Part shown: piece after piece, positions 36,301-51,300 of the stretch
How the letters are laid out: each line of letters begins with the position of its first letter
Numbering within the stretch: position 1 is the first letter of the stretch
Assembly: GCF_004027225.2 (NCBI RefSeq)
Contig: NC_044302.2
Coordinates: 42,158,510-42,222,509, forward strand
Reading direction: 5' to 3'
Source: Strigops habroptila
Taxonomy: Eukaryota; Chordata; Aves; Psittaciformes; Psittacidae
DNA length: 64,000 nucleotides
Notes under the pieces: generated by a model
The model's database searches: none
What the model saw: only the letters and a program-made list of their open reading frames with translations
What the model was told of the DNA's origin: nothing
Translations under genes and position numbers: made by a program

Positions 36301-39300
36301 GGCGACCTGAGGAGAGAGTAGGCCATGTCCATCTACATCCATGTTGTGATAACGTACATAAGTGTGGTAAGAATTCACCAGTTCACTGTGTGGGCTTGTA
36401 CCTATTTTTTAGAGTAGAAGATGCATCTTTCCTCTGCCCAGGCAATCACTTGTTCTCTTTGGTCTCCTCTATGCTGACGGGCTCTGTGCTTCTTCCTACA
36501 TAGCGACCACCTCCAAACATGTTGGACATCTGCCTTTGCAGCTCTCAGAATCTGCATTATCATCCTTTTGTTAACTGTTTTTACCCATTTAGTGAGGAAC
36601 CCTATCAACCTTAAAGATGTGCATCACACTTAGTAGCAGCCAGTAAAAGGTTTGGATTTGCTCCATTCCTATTTTCTTTAATCAGTGCAGTAATAACTGT
36701 GTTACACCATGGGTGATGAATAACATCTTCGTATGCAGTAGTGACTTGCAGTGCTGCTTCTTTTTCTGACTTGCAGGCTAATGAAAAACACACGTCTGCT
36801 TACTGCTCACATTAAGATGAGTGCCAGTGTGAAAGGGGTCATCCTTCTTTTTGTGCCACCAAAAGGAAAGGTTACCTTGCATGGTCTGGCAGTAAGCCAC
36901 ATAGAGAAGTGGACTTGGATTTTAGTGCTTGAGTTGCCATGGGAGAAGCAGGGATGTGAAACCAGAAGTCACTGAGCTGGAGAAGGGAAGACGGAGAAAA
37001 TTGCCTGGTTTTGATGTCACTAGCACATGCATTCAGTAATGGCAGTGGGCTGCAGCTGGGACGCTTGAAATGCATGTTTTTTCAGTTGCTGGTGAAACTT
37101 AGGAGGTGGTAGGTGTGCTTCTGAAAAGCAAAGATGTGGGAAAACCTCCTGTGTACAGCAACAGTTACTGCTGGCAAGTGATCTTCTGCCCAGGCACTGG
37201 CAGAGGTCTTAAGCATCTGTGTAAGGCTTCACGCTTGAAACAGTAAGAGAGTCATTCTGAAAGAAGGAGGACTCTAAAGATATAGCAGCATGTGTTACAA
37301 GTTCCTAATTAATGCGAGGTGGTGGGAATGAAATAAAGAATCCCTTGTTTTCTTTGCACAGCTTAACATCATGTAAATCTATGGTAAGAAGCTGTGGAAA
37401 ATATCACCCCCATGAGAAATTATTTTTTTCAAACACTGTCTTGCTTGAAAGTATGCTTTGTGGAGCTTGGGTGGAATTCTAAACCTGTTGCTTCCACAGT
37501 GAAAGAGATAATTAGTTGTTCTTGGCTTTCAAAGCTGCATGCAACCAGTGACCTTTAATTTCATCTCCTTCATCCATTATGCTCAGTGTGTAACAATACT
37601 GTTGTTTTCTCCCACTTATTCCTGTCACATGCACCAGCTTGTAGAATAATTCACTTTCAAACATCTCTATCTGCTCTGGCTACATCAAAGAGCTGGTTTT
37701 TTTACTTCAGAGTGTTTAAAATCTCTTTTGAAATTTAAGAGCTCAGTCTGGTGCTGATGGAGAGGGATTCTGGGAGGGCATAACTTGCTGTGGTCCTGTG
37801 GTGCATTAGGATAAACTCTCCTTCCTTTTCCGCAGCCAAAATGAGCTGGAGTTTATGCACAGCAAGAAGTGTGACAGTCGTGTACATTCTCAAACGTAGG
37901 GGAGATAAAATATGATTTAAAAGATGTGTTCGTAGCTGTATTCGATTCCATATTATTTTTTGTTTTTTCACAAAGTCCCTTGCTTGTGAAGACTTGCTCA
38001 AGGTTCTTATTTTATTTCTGCAGTTTGCAACTTCATGTCTCATGAAAAGTGCCTCAAGAATATCAAGATACCATGCTCATGTATTGCTCCCAGCCTTGTG
38101 AGGGTGAGTAAGCACACACTGCCTTGTCTTTTTCTTGGGATAGTAGAACAAATTTATTACTAATGAACATGATGTAGTACCATGGTGGCTTGTTAATAAC
38201 ATAATGCTTAAATCAATTGTGTTAGTCACTACTGAGGCTTTTATAGCTGCTCAAAGGCAAAGTTACATTTCCTTTGAAAAGTCCCTGCTATGGGGAGCTG
38301 TGGGTAGTCTGTCTTTGAAGAGACAGTTATTGACATTCTTTAACTGTTACTTAATGTTCTTGTATGTAAGACTTGTGTGTCATTACCTGGAAGCCTCACA
38401 ATAACGGAGTGGGGTGACTGATTGATATCAGTGCTCTCAGAAAACCATACTGTGTGTCATACTAAAGAAGAACTCTGTACGTACAGTCACCAAATTTTTT
38501 ACAGTGATTTCATCTTACTGGGAAAATACTAAAGCTTCTCTGCCCCCCTAGTGAAGGGGCTATGTTTGACTTCTATTGATTGCTGCATCTTAATAATTTG
38601 CTTGTTTGTTGTGTCCAGAGAATAAAGTCACTGCATAGGATTTCACAGCAAAAAAGTCAGAGGGCTTCAACCGATGGTAATATTTCAAATTTATTTATTT
38701 GGGTAATTAATAAAGTACTTGATTTCAGATGCCCTGTGACTTTTTCCTCTCATAAGACATGAAGCTTAAGAGATTGCTTTTAAAGGATGTGAAAAATAAA
38801 TTGGATTTAAAGAAGATAATAGGATGCAACTAAGGTATTAAGAAGCTAAATTGAGGAAAAAGAAAGTGTATTATCCACTTGGGAAAGGATAAGAGAAAAG
38901 CAAAAAAAGGGAAGGCGATGAGAAACTTATTAGAGAAGTAGTAAAACACTACAAATACCTTAAGTAGCCATATGCAAAAGCCAAATGAGACATGGCAGAA
39001 TCATGTGCATTGCAGACATTGCTGATTAAAGGCACATTTATGGGAACACATTCTGTAGACCTGGGAACCTGTGAAGGGGAGCTGATTCCTTTCTTTGTAT
39101 CCTAAAAAGCTTTATAAGTTCCTTTATGTTGTGGAAACCTATGTTGGGAGTGAGACAGGAAAGTGTAACTCAAATTACAGAAAACTGGATAGAAATTAGC
39201 TACTCATTTTTACTAAATTTCCTTTGTCTAGAAAATAATGCTATTAGGCTTTGCTGCACACTTCATCTTCCCCACATACTTTTCATCTTGAGAGGTATAA

Positions 39301-42300
39301 CTTAGGTGGCAAAAAGGTATCTGATATAACAGTTGCCAGTGAAATGGTAATAAATATTGCTCTAAGTCTTAGAACCCGTGGCACAGGACATGTAGATAGT
39401 GAGAAATGCTATTACTAAGAACGAGCCATCAGTCACTACAGCATGGGAAAAGGAGTGGTAAGTCGGATGATATAGATGTCTTTGCAAGGGCCTTTGGTGG
39501 GATGGTAAAAATCCAAATGGGAAACATTCATTTAACTCACAATGTCACAGTTGTAAGCTTTTGTGACTGCTTCTTTTGTGAATTTGCTTTAACTTTAATT
39601 CATAGTTCAAAATAGTATTTGTGTATTTGCTTTTGCGTGGTAAAAAATATCTAGCATTTAAACTTTAGTGTTTCCACTTCCATCAGTAGTGGATGACAGT
39701 GTAGTTCCTTTGCCAGTCCTCATTCTCTACCTGCCTGAACATGTGAATTTTATCTAACTGTTTATTGTTTACACATAAAATGTAACTATGACTCCTGCAC
39801 AGTAGAATTTCTTTTATCTGAATGGTGTTATCAGCCCTCAAAGCTGTTTGGAGCTCAGTGTTGCTGTATTCAGCTGCAAAGCGTCTTCTGCGTTATCTGT
39901 GTCAAGCCTGTAATCATTATGTTTTGAAAATACAGGGTTGTATTGTTCTTTTTGGACTGTCTTGTCCTTTACATGGTCATCCAAGTTGCATTAATCCTTG
40001 TCTACTGTGCAAGTGAAGTCTGCCATATGGGAGATGTCCTTTTGCGTGCAGGCTCTCTCGAAGTAAATATTGAACTTGGCATTTGCTTAAAAAACATAAC
40101 AGAGCAAAAAGCAAATTATAATAGTTCATAGAATGTATAGAAAGTTTATTTTTTTTTAATCTCCCTGTTCTCCTTTCAGATTATTTATTATTTATTTATT
40201 AAAAGGTCTGACATAGGAGGAAACACTGGTGGGACTTTTTCCCTGATAGTTCCTTCTAGGATGTCAGTATTTAGTGTATTACAGAAATGAGATTTTTTTG
40301 GTTTTAATGCCCTGGATTTCATCTAGGGAAGATGGCAATTGTTAAAGCTCATTAGAGCATGTGTTATTTGACACTAAGTCAAACTGTCAGAGAATAATTT
40401 TTCAGCAGATATTTCATGGAAACTTTTATTCCTGAGAGTAGGGTTTCCTTCCCGGGGTCAAGAAGAGGCCCAGAGAGTCACAAGCGTGCCATGACTGCAT
40501 CCAGCCTGAGATCGTTCTTGACAAGTTCTCTCAAGGCTGCCCTAAGAATGTTTTTGCACTATTGTTGATCATTATCACTTGTGTTTAGTATTCCAGACTG
40601 GATCCAGGTCACGATGTTTCAAAACAAGACTTCGTGGATCAGTCTTCTGAACAAGTGGTGCTTTTATGGTTTGCAGGGCATATGATTTGTTTCACTGCTA
40701 AGGTCTCAGCAACTTGTCTGAATTCAAACACTCTCTTCCCTACATTCCCATAGGTACTTGTCTACAAAAAACAAAATAAAAACCACAAAAAAAAACCCCA
40801 AAAACCAAAAAGGAGGTGGTGAGAAGGGCAAAACACTCCACTCCTGAAAAACCCAGCACAAACCAAAATAACAGTGAAAACAAAACCTCTTTGATTCCCT
40901 GTGAAGTGTGAAGTTTTATTTTCCCTTGTTAGGTTGGAATTGAAGCTGTATTACAAGTGTGTGTGTATTTTCTATATACCTGTTCTTTGAAAACTAAATG
41001 GAAATGAGAGTATATTACAAGTGGCTTTAATGAAGTTAGGCATTTGCTGTGCTTGTTTTTCCTCCTTTTTGTGTTGGTGCATTGCTATAATGGTTTCTAA
41101 ACATTTCCACTTCAAGAAAGGTTGATGGGCTACTCATGACACTTTCTTCTGTGCTTTCGTTGTTAAAGCCCAGTTGTCTAGAATGAAAAACTGCTCTTTT
41201 AGGTCATCAGCTTTGCCTGGAGCTTTCTATGCTAAAACCAAAACTTGGCTTTGTAGTTCAGAATGTGGGTAGCCTGTGTTTGTGGGTTGTGATAGTGAAT
41301 GAGAAGGTCGTGGTGCCTGCTCGGGCAAGCAGGTGTTGCCCTTGCCTACTGACCTAAGTTTCTCCTTCTGCCTGCTGGGTTCAGCTATGTGCTGGTGGTT
41401 AGTTGGGTCGGTTCCTCATGAACTGAAAATGGATGAGAGGAAAAAAGGATACTTTGGGTTGGGGTAAGTCCCTCTGATCCCCTCTGATAATCTGCTCTGT
41501 ATCGGACACTTCATGCTTTGTATGCGCAGTAGCAGCATATCATTTTTCTGCAGCTGAAGGACTTCTGTACTGCGACACAACCTCTCTTTTGTTTACTTTC
41601 TTTCCCTGCCCAAGAAGCAATGGGAAGGTCCAACAAAGTGCAAGACAAAGAGCATCAAGGTTTGGTTATTGCTTCACTTGCCTTGGAATAATAAATCCAG
41701 TCTCATTCAGCTGTCACAAATGTCTGTTGGATTTTTGTGTGACTGCCTCAGAGAGTTAGCTTTTAAGGAATGTTCTTGCAAATGGCTCATAGATGTTTTC
41801 ACAATAGGGAAAGAACTTGGCAAGCAGGGAAGGAGAATTTGATGTTGTTGGACTGGGTGGGAGTTCTGGAGAGGTTAGGGAGAAAAAAATCAGAATCCAA
41901 TTTTGGAAAATCATTCCTTGGTGGTAGTTGCAGGTGTTGGAGGTTTTATGTCAACACAGCCTAAAAAATGCTGCAGTGAATGCTTGCTGAACTTTTACTG
42001 CTTCTCCCAGCAGACTGTCACAGAAGACGGGCTGAAATGCAATGTAATGAAAAGCTGGTTGGCATATTATGGTTACATCTTATCTTCAAGTTACTGTGTA
42101 TTTGGTGTACATCAATCAAGGGATGTTTCATCTTGCTGCTCTTGTTACGTCTTTTTGGTGGTTGTGGTGGAGTTAAATCTGTTTCACAAAATACATTCTT
42201 AATATTTTTCCTTTTTATATTACATATTATAAAAACAGGTTTGGGAAAGTTCGTTCTCTCTCCATTTTATTTGTTCATGATAAATGGGCTTTGCTGCTGT

Positions 42301-45300
42301 GAGAGTTTTTCACAAGGTGGCCTAACAACAGATGGATCCCAAGCTGAACTTTTTAGCAGGGTTTGTTGTGATAGGACAAGGGATAGTGGTTTTAAACTAA
42401 AAGAGGGGAGATTCAGGTCAGATACAAGAAAGAAATTGTTTACTATGAGGGTGGTGGAACACTGGCACAAGCTGCCCAGAGAGGTGGTAGATGCCCCATG
42501 CTTGGAAACATTCAGAGTCAGGTTGTACAGGGCTCTGGGCAACATGATCTACTGGAAGATGTCCCTGCTCATTGCTGGGGGCTTGGACTAGACAACTTGT
42601 AAAGGTCTCTTCCAACCCCAGCTATTGTATGGTGCTTGCTGAGTAGCCCTGACCACCTTCAGCGAGAGGTCCATCTCTTGACCCCTACCAGTGTTGTTTC
42701 AGCAAGGCAGTTGCTTGGAGTGTACCAGTCGCATGGCATAATTGAGAAGCCAAATGAGGTGTAACAATGCTTGCTCATAATCTTGGCACTGCACCAAGGT
42801 TTCGTCCTTTTCCTCCTCAAAGTGATAATCCCTTTAACCCCAGGGTTAAAGGGAAGGGCTAGTAATCCCTAGTTCATAAACTCAGGAGAGTTTATTATGC
42901 TTTATTAAAACTTGATGCAAACTGCCTAGTAGCCTGCAAACTCCCAGACGAGCTGTATCAGTGACTCTTCAGGTTCAGAAGTGGTATGGGATGTCACAGT
43001 GTTTGTTGCTTTAAATTTTTAATCTTTATCTTGGTAAAAGATGGACATTGATTTCCTCTGTAGCAATAAAAGCAAGGAGTGACTGTCTTTTACGTATTGC
43101 TTTCTTTTTCCAGTACAAAAATTCTAGTCCAAGCAATTTGTAAGTGCAGTGGAAAGCTCTTACACAAGTCTCGCTTACTAGCACAAGCATCAGATATTCC
43201 TGATTTGAAATGGTATTGAATGCACTGTATAGTTCCCGTCACAAAGGGTTTTTGGGAGCTTGGAGATAAGCCTGATAGTATATCAGAGAGATCTGTAGGA
43301 TGGAGAAAAACATTCCTGGATATAGGGAGGTCGCATATGGATGTGTGCATTATTTCCTTGCATTAGCCCCAATTAAAATTTTGATAACTAAATGTTTGAT
43401 TTTCTCATCCCTTCTGTCCGGTAGTATATTGAGACACCATTTAACTTTCTATTCTTATCTAATTTCAGAATTTCCATATGGAATGTGTGCTTAAAGCTGC
43501 TTTTTAACAGCAAGTGATATATCAAGTGCTCAGAGGAAGAATGTCAGTTTGGACACAACTGACGAGTAATTGACAGACCTTGTCCCTTAAAGGAAAAAGT
43601 AGAAATAGAGTTTCTACTCAGGTGCATGCAGTGTATTTAAGTTGCAGAAATGTGTTGCTACTAAAGCAGAGAGGTTTCAAGCAAATAAAAGGGCTCTTTG
43701 TGATTACTGAGTAATAAGCAATTGAAAATATGTCAATACTGGGAAAACTTGAATCACAGAGTTGTTAGCTTCTCTCAGAGAAGAGGGTGTGGTCTAGACC
43801 CTTGATTAACCTGGACAGAATAATCATGGGGTGTATTCAGATGTCATCACCGTATCTACATCTCTAGAGCAAAGGTTTTTGTGTCAGAGTGGACTTTAGG
43901 AACATTAGGTAAGGAAGTACTTTTGCACTGGAAACATCAGAATCCATAGAAGATGTTCTTATTTCAGAAACACCATTTAAATTTGTATCAGCATTTGTTT
44001 TGGCCTTATGTTGAGAGCCCGTGTGGTTGCTCTTGTGGGTATTTCATGAGAATGGTTGCTTGCAAGCGGGTTGTGCGTATGCTTAAAATGCCTCAGTGTT
44101 TTTGAACAGAACACTAGTGACCTTAAGTTAAATTCCTTTTGCTCAACCTTTAGAGTCTGCTGTGAGAGTTTGTATCCTTATTTCTATGTGCCCTTTCCTA
44201 CTTGCAAGGTGATTAGCCCCACAGTGCTGTAGGTCCTGCAGCCCTGCTTCCTCAGACTGTCCAATGTGTTTTACAAAGTCCTGCCAAGCTCGAGTCTCTC
44301 TGATGCGATTGAGAAGGAGATACATGGGCAAAATATGTAGACACAGGCCTAGGAAAAGTTTTTAGTACATTATTCTTTTTTTAAGATTGCCCAAGACAGC
44401 AGCTCATAGACTCATATAATGGTTTGGGTTGGAAGGGACCTTAAAAAATCATCTAGTTCCAGCCCTGTGCCATGGGCAGGGACACCTTCCAAGCTGTCAC
44501 TCTGTCATTTGAATATATATGTATTCCTCTCTTTCCTTTTGAACCTGGAAGTCTTTGGCTCCAGATTCAAGCTAAATCTTTCTTCTGCCTGAGTTGGTAA
44601 AAAAGCAGCAGCAGCTGCATGAAGAATAGACCTTCCAGAGCTTGTTTTTCCCTGTTGAGGTATACAGGCTATTGCTGACCAGTAAGACTGGGCCTGACCT
44701 GACTCCATCCACAAACCAGAAGGTTTAGGTGGTAGCTTAGCTGCTTTGCACATCGTGATTCCACCTTAGTGGACGAGCACTTAAATTTATGATCTGCTGT
44801 TGGCCACGTGTTTGATACCCTGTGGCATTTCAGGGTGAGGGACAATTTTAAAAGGCACTACCAAAAGAAAACAATTATGTTGTTTCTTTTCCCAAGTGTG
44901 GATGTTAAGAGCAGTTCATTGCTGGATTTTCTATATGATTTAGAACTGGTACGCACTTGCAGATTGCACTGAAGGGGTTGGATTCTAAGTTTTAGGTTTC
45001 TGTAGGATCAAATTTCATTACAGGCTGATATGAACTTTTACGGAAATCTGTTACATTCTGTAACGCCCTGAGTTTTCTAATGGTGGCAGGAAATAAGATA
45101 GGAACTAGGAGTATCTTGTCCATGAGCGCAGAGTCATTCTGGAGCTTATGCTGGAGTGTTACCACTATACTTTCTGTCGATGTGCTTCTGATCAATACTC
45201 TAGGGGCACTTAGATGTTATTTAATGGTATTACTAGCAGAAATTTTCTGTCTTTTTCTTCAGAAATCAATTTTAGTGGTTAGCATAAAGTAATTTAAGTA

Positions 45301-48300
45301 GCTGTACTGGAAAGGCAGTTTTAAACTCTCATCAATTATTAATTTTCTCTCTGTAGGCCACCTTACGTGTCTTTGCTGTACTTATACAAATGGATCTGAA
45401 CTAGAGAATAATATGTAACATTTCATATTCTCACATGCTGCTTCTCTGGCTTTCCTGGTCTGAGTTTTCTTTTTTTTTTTTTTTTTTTTTTTTTCAATCT
45501 ACTGGGTACTAAGAACCCTTCTTTTGTTGTTCAGCAGCAAAAGAAATGTAGGTAGCTGCTGGGGTAAACGTGATATGATTGATGAGTTTGTTATGTTATA
45601 TTTGCTCCTTACCATTTTTCCTCTTCCATCTTATTCCCATTCAGTTTTCCACCAGGCTCTGCAGTGCTCTTCCACCAGGCTCTTGTGCCTTCTAAGGCAA
45701 TTAGACCAATCATAATAAACAAAGTTTCTTTGGCTTGCTTCTGAAAGGAAGATGTTGAAGGATCAGATCTTTTCTCTGGTTTACCCCCTTTTTTTTCTTC
45801 CCACTCAACATTTCAATCATCCCGTTATTCTCTTCTTTTTGGCAGTGACTTGAGACTTCAGAGGATTGCCACCAGGGTCTGAATGACTGCAGAATTTAGA
45901 CTTGGTCTCCTTCCCTTGTGTCTTCTAGATAAGTACAGTCAGACCATGAGTAAGTCTGACTCCTTCCAGTCCTTTCTCAGTCCTTCCCAAAATAAACACA
46001 GGTTTTCACAAAACTCTACTTTGATCCTTTCATCTACAGTGTCCTTTTTCTTCAGCAGAGTCTTTCTGTGACAATAACAGAAAGCCTGCATTTTCATGCC
46101 AGGTGTAAGATAAAATAGCCAAACTCATGGCCAGGGAAAGAAGAGTTCTCTATGTTTCAAACACAGGTTGTTGAGTGGGTCGGGTACTCATGCTCAGTGT
46201 CCAGAGCAGGTTATTCCCCTCTCTAGAGCTAAAGAAGGTCTTCTCTGTGTCTGATCTCAAGAGGGGATGGCTGGCTGCGCTGTGGTGGGAGTAGGGCAGG
46301 CAGATGACTTGAAGATGATGCTTGAAAACTGAATGCAGGCTGGGATGTGCAGAAAAGCTTTCCTGAAAAAAGTATCACTAGGGCTTTTTAGTACTCCTCA
46401 CAATTGCTGTGTCTGGCTGGGGCTGTGTGCACATAGCCATTCTCATTATCTCTTTCTGCACTTGAACTCATCGTGTGGGATGAATTTTAGGCAAGTGGCC
46501 TTCCCCCACCAAGCTGGGAATTGCACTTCTCTCTTATTTTTGGAGTTGCTAGAGTGAGAAAACAGCTGTGGCACTTCACCTCCAGAATAGCTGAGCCAGC
46601 TAACCTGTATGTTACTGTACAGCGAGGTCTGTTTTTTCCTTTCATCTGAAGAAGTAGCATGAAAGTGCAAGAAAAGTGGTTAGGGATCATGAGCCTTGAA
46701 CTTAATCTGAGACAATTCAGTTAAGTTCCCCAGGCTCTCCAGTACACCCCCCCCTCACCCCCCAAGAGATACATATTCTTTTTATAAACTTGTATTATAT
46801 GACTAGAGTACTCTGGTTAAAAAGAATAAAATTAAATAATGCAAGCCAGCCATGAACTTTGTGTCAGTCAGTCAGAGTTGGAGGGCTGCAGAGATGGAAA
46901 TTTCTGATTGGGTTGCTAGGAGTAGGAGATGGACCCCAAAGTTTTGGGGTAAATACCAAACTCGTACATAAAGTAAAAGTTCAAAGATTTTGGAGGCAAG
47001 GATGTTTTGGTAGGTTGGTTGGCAGCCGAACATGGTGAGGATCCTGGGATCTAGACAGGCAGTTTCCTGATCAGTTGGGTACCAACGGTTCTTCCAGACA
47101 ACACAAGTCTGCTGGGGAAATGAGCTGGTGACTCTGCATGATTGGTCAACTGCTCTGAGTGATCTTCTCCATGTCTGATAACACAGGCATATTTTGTACC
47201 TCTCTTCATTCTTTTTTACCTCCCAAAGATTAATCCTAAGGAGGACTACAGGAACCACATGCTTTGCAGTTGGGTGTTAGTGATTTTTCTTGATTAAACT
47301 TTCAGCAATGTTCCTTTGTCCTTGTGTTACATCTGGCAGACTTAATCTCACTTACTTCATTGTGCATTCTTGAAGTACAGGATTGTTTAGGACGCGGCAT
47401 GGGGGAGACCATTGCTTTTGTCCTGATCAGCAAGTTGGCTGAGGTGAAAGATACAGTCTGACTGTGGCAGCACTGAACTTTTACAGATTGTCTTGAGTGT
47501 GTCTTTAGGGTATTTTGTGTACACATGCAACCCTTTAATCATCCTTGATTCAATTAAGAATACTTAGGAGAGGAACTGTGATTCCAAGTAAGTCTCAGAG
47601 CACTGAACCCAAAGGAAACCTCTGGATTCATGGCACTGTGAATCATCAAGAAGCTGACCAGCACTTAAAAATATATACATTACATATTAAACCCCAAGAA
47701 TTTTAAACAGACTTTTAAAAATTATTATTTAAAATAAAGTATTAAGCATTTAAAATACATTTTGGGGGGGAGGTGTTGGTTAGTTAGTTTGTTTTTAAAG
47801 GATGATATGCCTGTATATTCATTTTCAGGTTTAGTTAGTTTACATTGTATATATACTGTTCTGTCTTGCAAGATAAAGCAGTTTCTGTGAATTGTAACTG
47901 GCACTGTGAACGCTGTGGCTGATGATATCTTATGCATTCTTCATTGGCAGGTTCCAGTTGCACACTGTTTTGGGTCTCCAGGACATTACAAAAGAAAGTT
48001 TTGCACTGTGTGCAGAAAGTCACTAGAGTCACCTGCCCTTCGATGCGAAGGTAACGTAGAAAACCTTTCTCGTTTAGGCATCTATGTGTTAGAGGGTAGT
48101 GTACACTTTGCTTACATTGCATACCTTGAAAGTATGTGTGTATACACATGCACATATGAACTCACGGTGTTTGAGAGATTTTTGGGTTGTTTATCATCTA
48201 TTCATTGATCATGGAAATGTGTATGTCAAATCAAGGAATAATAAATCAGTAACATTCAGTAAACCACAGTCTTTGTCAAACCTTGCTCTTTATCTTTCCT

Positions 48301-51300
48301 CCAATTTACTTCTTGGTGTTGATGGTGTGCAATGAATCCATGCCCCAGATGTGCAATGAATGAGAGGGTATTATGGCAAAAGAAAGACTTCTCCTGCTGA
48401 GGTAATTTATTTCTGTTTCCAGTGGAAGCTTTTGGTACAGGGGATCATCAGGTATTCATGTTTCTAAAACCTCCCCCTTTCTTCAAAAGAATGGGATATA
48501 ACTTTTTAGTGTTACTGGTCTCAGATATCTGTTGATTGTAATAGGCATGAGGTGCCTTCAACTGAAAACTATTTGAAAATATTATCTGTCAAAATAGCAC
48601 TGCTCTGAGTTCTGACATGGATTCTGTGAAAAAACAATAATTAAAGAAATCACCTAAACACCATAATTTTTATTTGAAATATATGTTGGCATCAGTACTT
48701 GACTGATTTTGACGTGGGGCAACTCCTTAATTTTCCCTTGTTTCCCCTGTCTTGAATATCTAGTATTTATTATCAGTTTATATTGTGAGGTTGAATAGAA
48801 TTTAGTATTTTAAAGAAATATTACTTGTAAACTGTTCAAAAAAAAGGATAGTTTACTGAAAGAAGAACCAATTCTGTAGGGATTTGAGATGCTTTTGAAA
48901 TTGCTATTGTGCTAAATATAATGTCTTATTTAATATGATTGCCTATGTGTATGAGTAGCGGAAACACTTCTCTTTGATTAGGGCATTTAGACTTTTAATG
49001 GTGCAGTGGTTTTGTTTCTGCTTTGTCTGGTGAGTTGCACAATGAATCTAAACTATGTTCTTCTGACCAGTGGGAATCTGTCACTTAATATAGTTACATG
49101 TGAGTTGGATGATACGGTGGCATGGTCAAAGAGCTATAGATACCAGACAGTCTTTTCTGATGATCTGTCATAATAAGCCTCAGAACTTGTGTGGCATGAG
49201 AAAAAGGATTTCAGAAGAAAATTTTTGATAGCTGTGTTCTCTTAAACTCTTGAAAATAGCTTAAGTGATCTATTTTAGTTGAAGCTTTCGAAATTTCTCT
49301 TTCATGTTCTTACTCTCTTAATTCTTCTGTATTAGTGTTGTATCCATTGCAAGGGAATATTTATCTTTTCAGGCACTTCCATTTAAGTGTTCTTAAACAA
49401 GAAACATGTGAAATTGCTTTTATATTTAGTTACTACAAATGCCCAGACATTTTATATCTTTTCTGGTTCAGTGAAGGTTCTGAATTACACTCCTCATATG
49501 GATTAAACAGTTTTCTTGTTTTGTGTAGTGTGACTTGTTAGGTATCCTGTTTTCTGAATACCAGTAAGTCTACAACTTGTTCCTCTGATACTTTTCCAAT
49601 ATGGAGCTAAAAAAAGACAGTTAAGGTTCGTACAGTGCACAAGATTCTTCCTTGACTCTTAAAAAATAATCTCAGAATTTGTTTTAAGCTGTAGAGCTTT
49701 AAAATCCAGGTAGAGATGTTGAACTTTATTTTTTTCTTACTTCTAATGACTTATCTTAATAGTACAAGTCTACTGTTGGTTATGATGTTGTCTTCTGATA
49801 CTGAAATTTAAAGAATTTTTCCTTAAATCTATGCCATAATTAAATAGAAAAGAGGGTTAAGATGAAAATACCTTTTCTAAGCAAATGCTTGACATCATTA
49901 GATGTACTTTTAAAATAATTTAAATAACTTGGTTTGTACTCCTCACATCTTACAATAGAACAAATTTTCCTGAAAGGAAATTGAAAATTTTCAGGCAAGT
50001 TCTAAATGCTGTGGGTGCATGGTGGGGCATCTGTTCTCAGAAATAAGCATGCATGTACGTTAACCCCTGGTGAGACAAGTACCTACGCTTCATCAGCAGA
50101 AATTACAATATTTGGACTCCAAATGCTGCTGACAGTTACTGATTGTTTTAGAGAGAGATTTTTTCCGAAAAAAAACTTTCTGTGCTCTTACAAAATACAG
50201 CAAAGGGCAGCGTGTGCCTGTGTTAGCAGAAGTAATGATAAAAACCCCAATGCTTTTGTTGACTGCTTGAACCCATAATTCGGTCTATAGAAACTTTTAC
50301 CATTAGTGAGGATATAACTCAAAGCATCTAGCTTGTCTCGTAGCTGAATTGGCAACCCTGTAAAATACTCCTGTTATGTCTGTGAATATGGAGAAATGTG
50401 AGCAGAGGAGGGACTGTGTCACATCTCATACAGAAGTTCTTCAGCTCAGTGAGGACACGCAGTATGGGGAGCTGTATGTGAAAGCTTGTAGCTGACTTAG
50501 TAAGCCCTGTTAAAACAGGCTTTGCTTTGGTGTGATCATGGTCTTCTGCAGGGTTAGAATAAGACAGTGTTAGTGCTGATGGCCTTTTCTAGAGCCCAAA
50601 GAGTGATTTCAAAATAAAGTATTTTTCTCTATGTAATGTAAGACTGTTTTAAACATGCTTTCAGATAATGTGTGTAGTTGCCACCTCCCAATTTTCAGTT
50701 TACAGTCTTCAAATTTTTGTGATGTGCTTGAAGCAATAACCTGTTAGAGCAGAACAGAAAATAATATTTGAAGAATTTTATGTTGTGTCTTATTTTAATG
50801 TACTCAACAAAAAATCGGATGCCTTCCCAGAGTACTTGTATACACAAGCAGCTGGGGGAGGATCTTTTTCATCTATTCCTGTCTGTGTGGTCCATAGAAA
50901 ATTTTCCTAACTCTTGCAGTGGTGAAGCTAGGTATTGACATATTTTAGTTGGTGTTGGTTTGGTGTTTGTTGGGTTTTGTTTGTTTGTTTTAGGGTGGTT
51001 TTTTTGGGGACCGTGAGTGAGGCAGGAGTCCTCACTGTGAGCAGGAGGGGTGCGCTACCGCCTCGCTGCTGTTTTGGCAGGCATGTCCCGTGCTTTGCTG
51101 GGCCTGGGGACTCGAACTTGTCTCTCGTTTCCTTGTGCTTCTGACAGCGCCAGGGACATAAAGAATGGGCGAGGTAGCAGCAAAGTGTCTGCTCTTTTGA
51201 ACCCACTCATGAAGTGCCTGCTTGCTCTGCAGTAGGGTTTGGAAAAGGGTTTGTAAGAGGAATGGAGTATTGCTTCAGGAAGACTATTACTTTACACTCA

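Larger units (their letters stand above)
38104..47950. other. DGKQ: DGKQ intron 2
   Basis: 9.8-kb intron with GTGAGT and GCAG ends. It contains an A/C-rich tract, two CR1 3' fragments, a 12-bp-arm palindrome and a poly-T run. No other gene is recognised. Confidence 0.7.
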
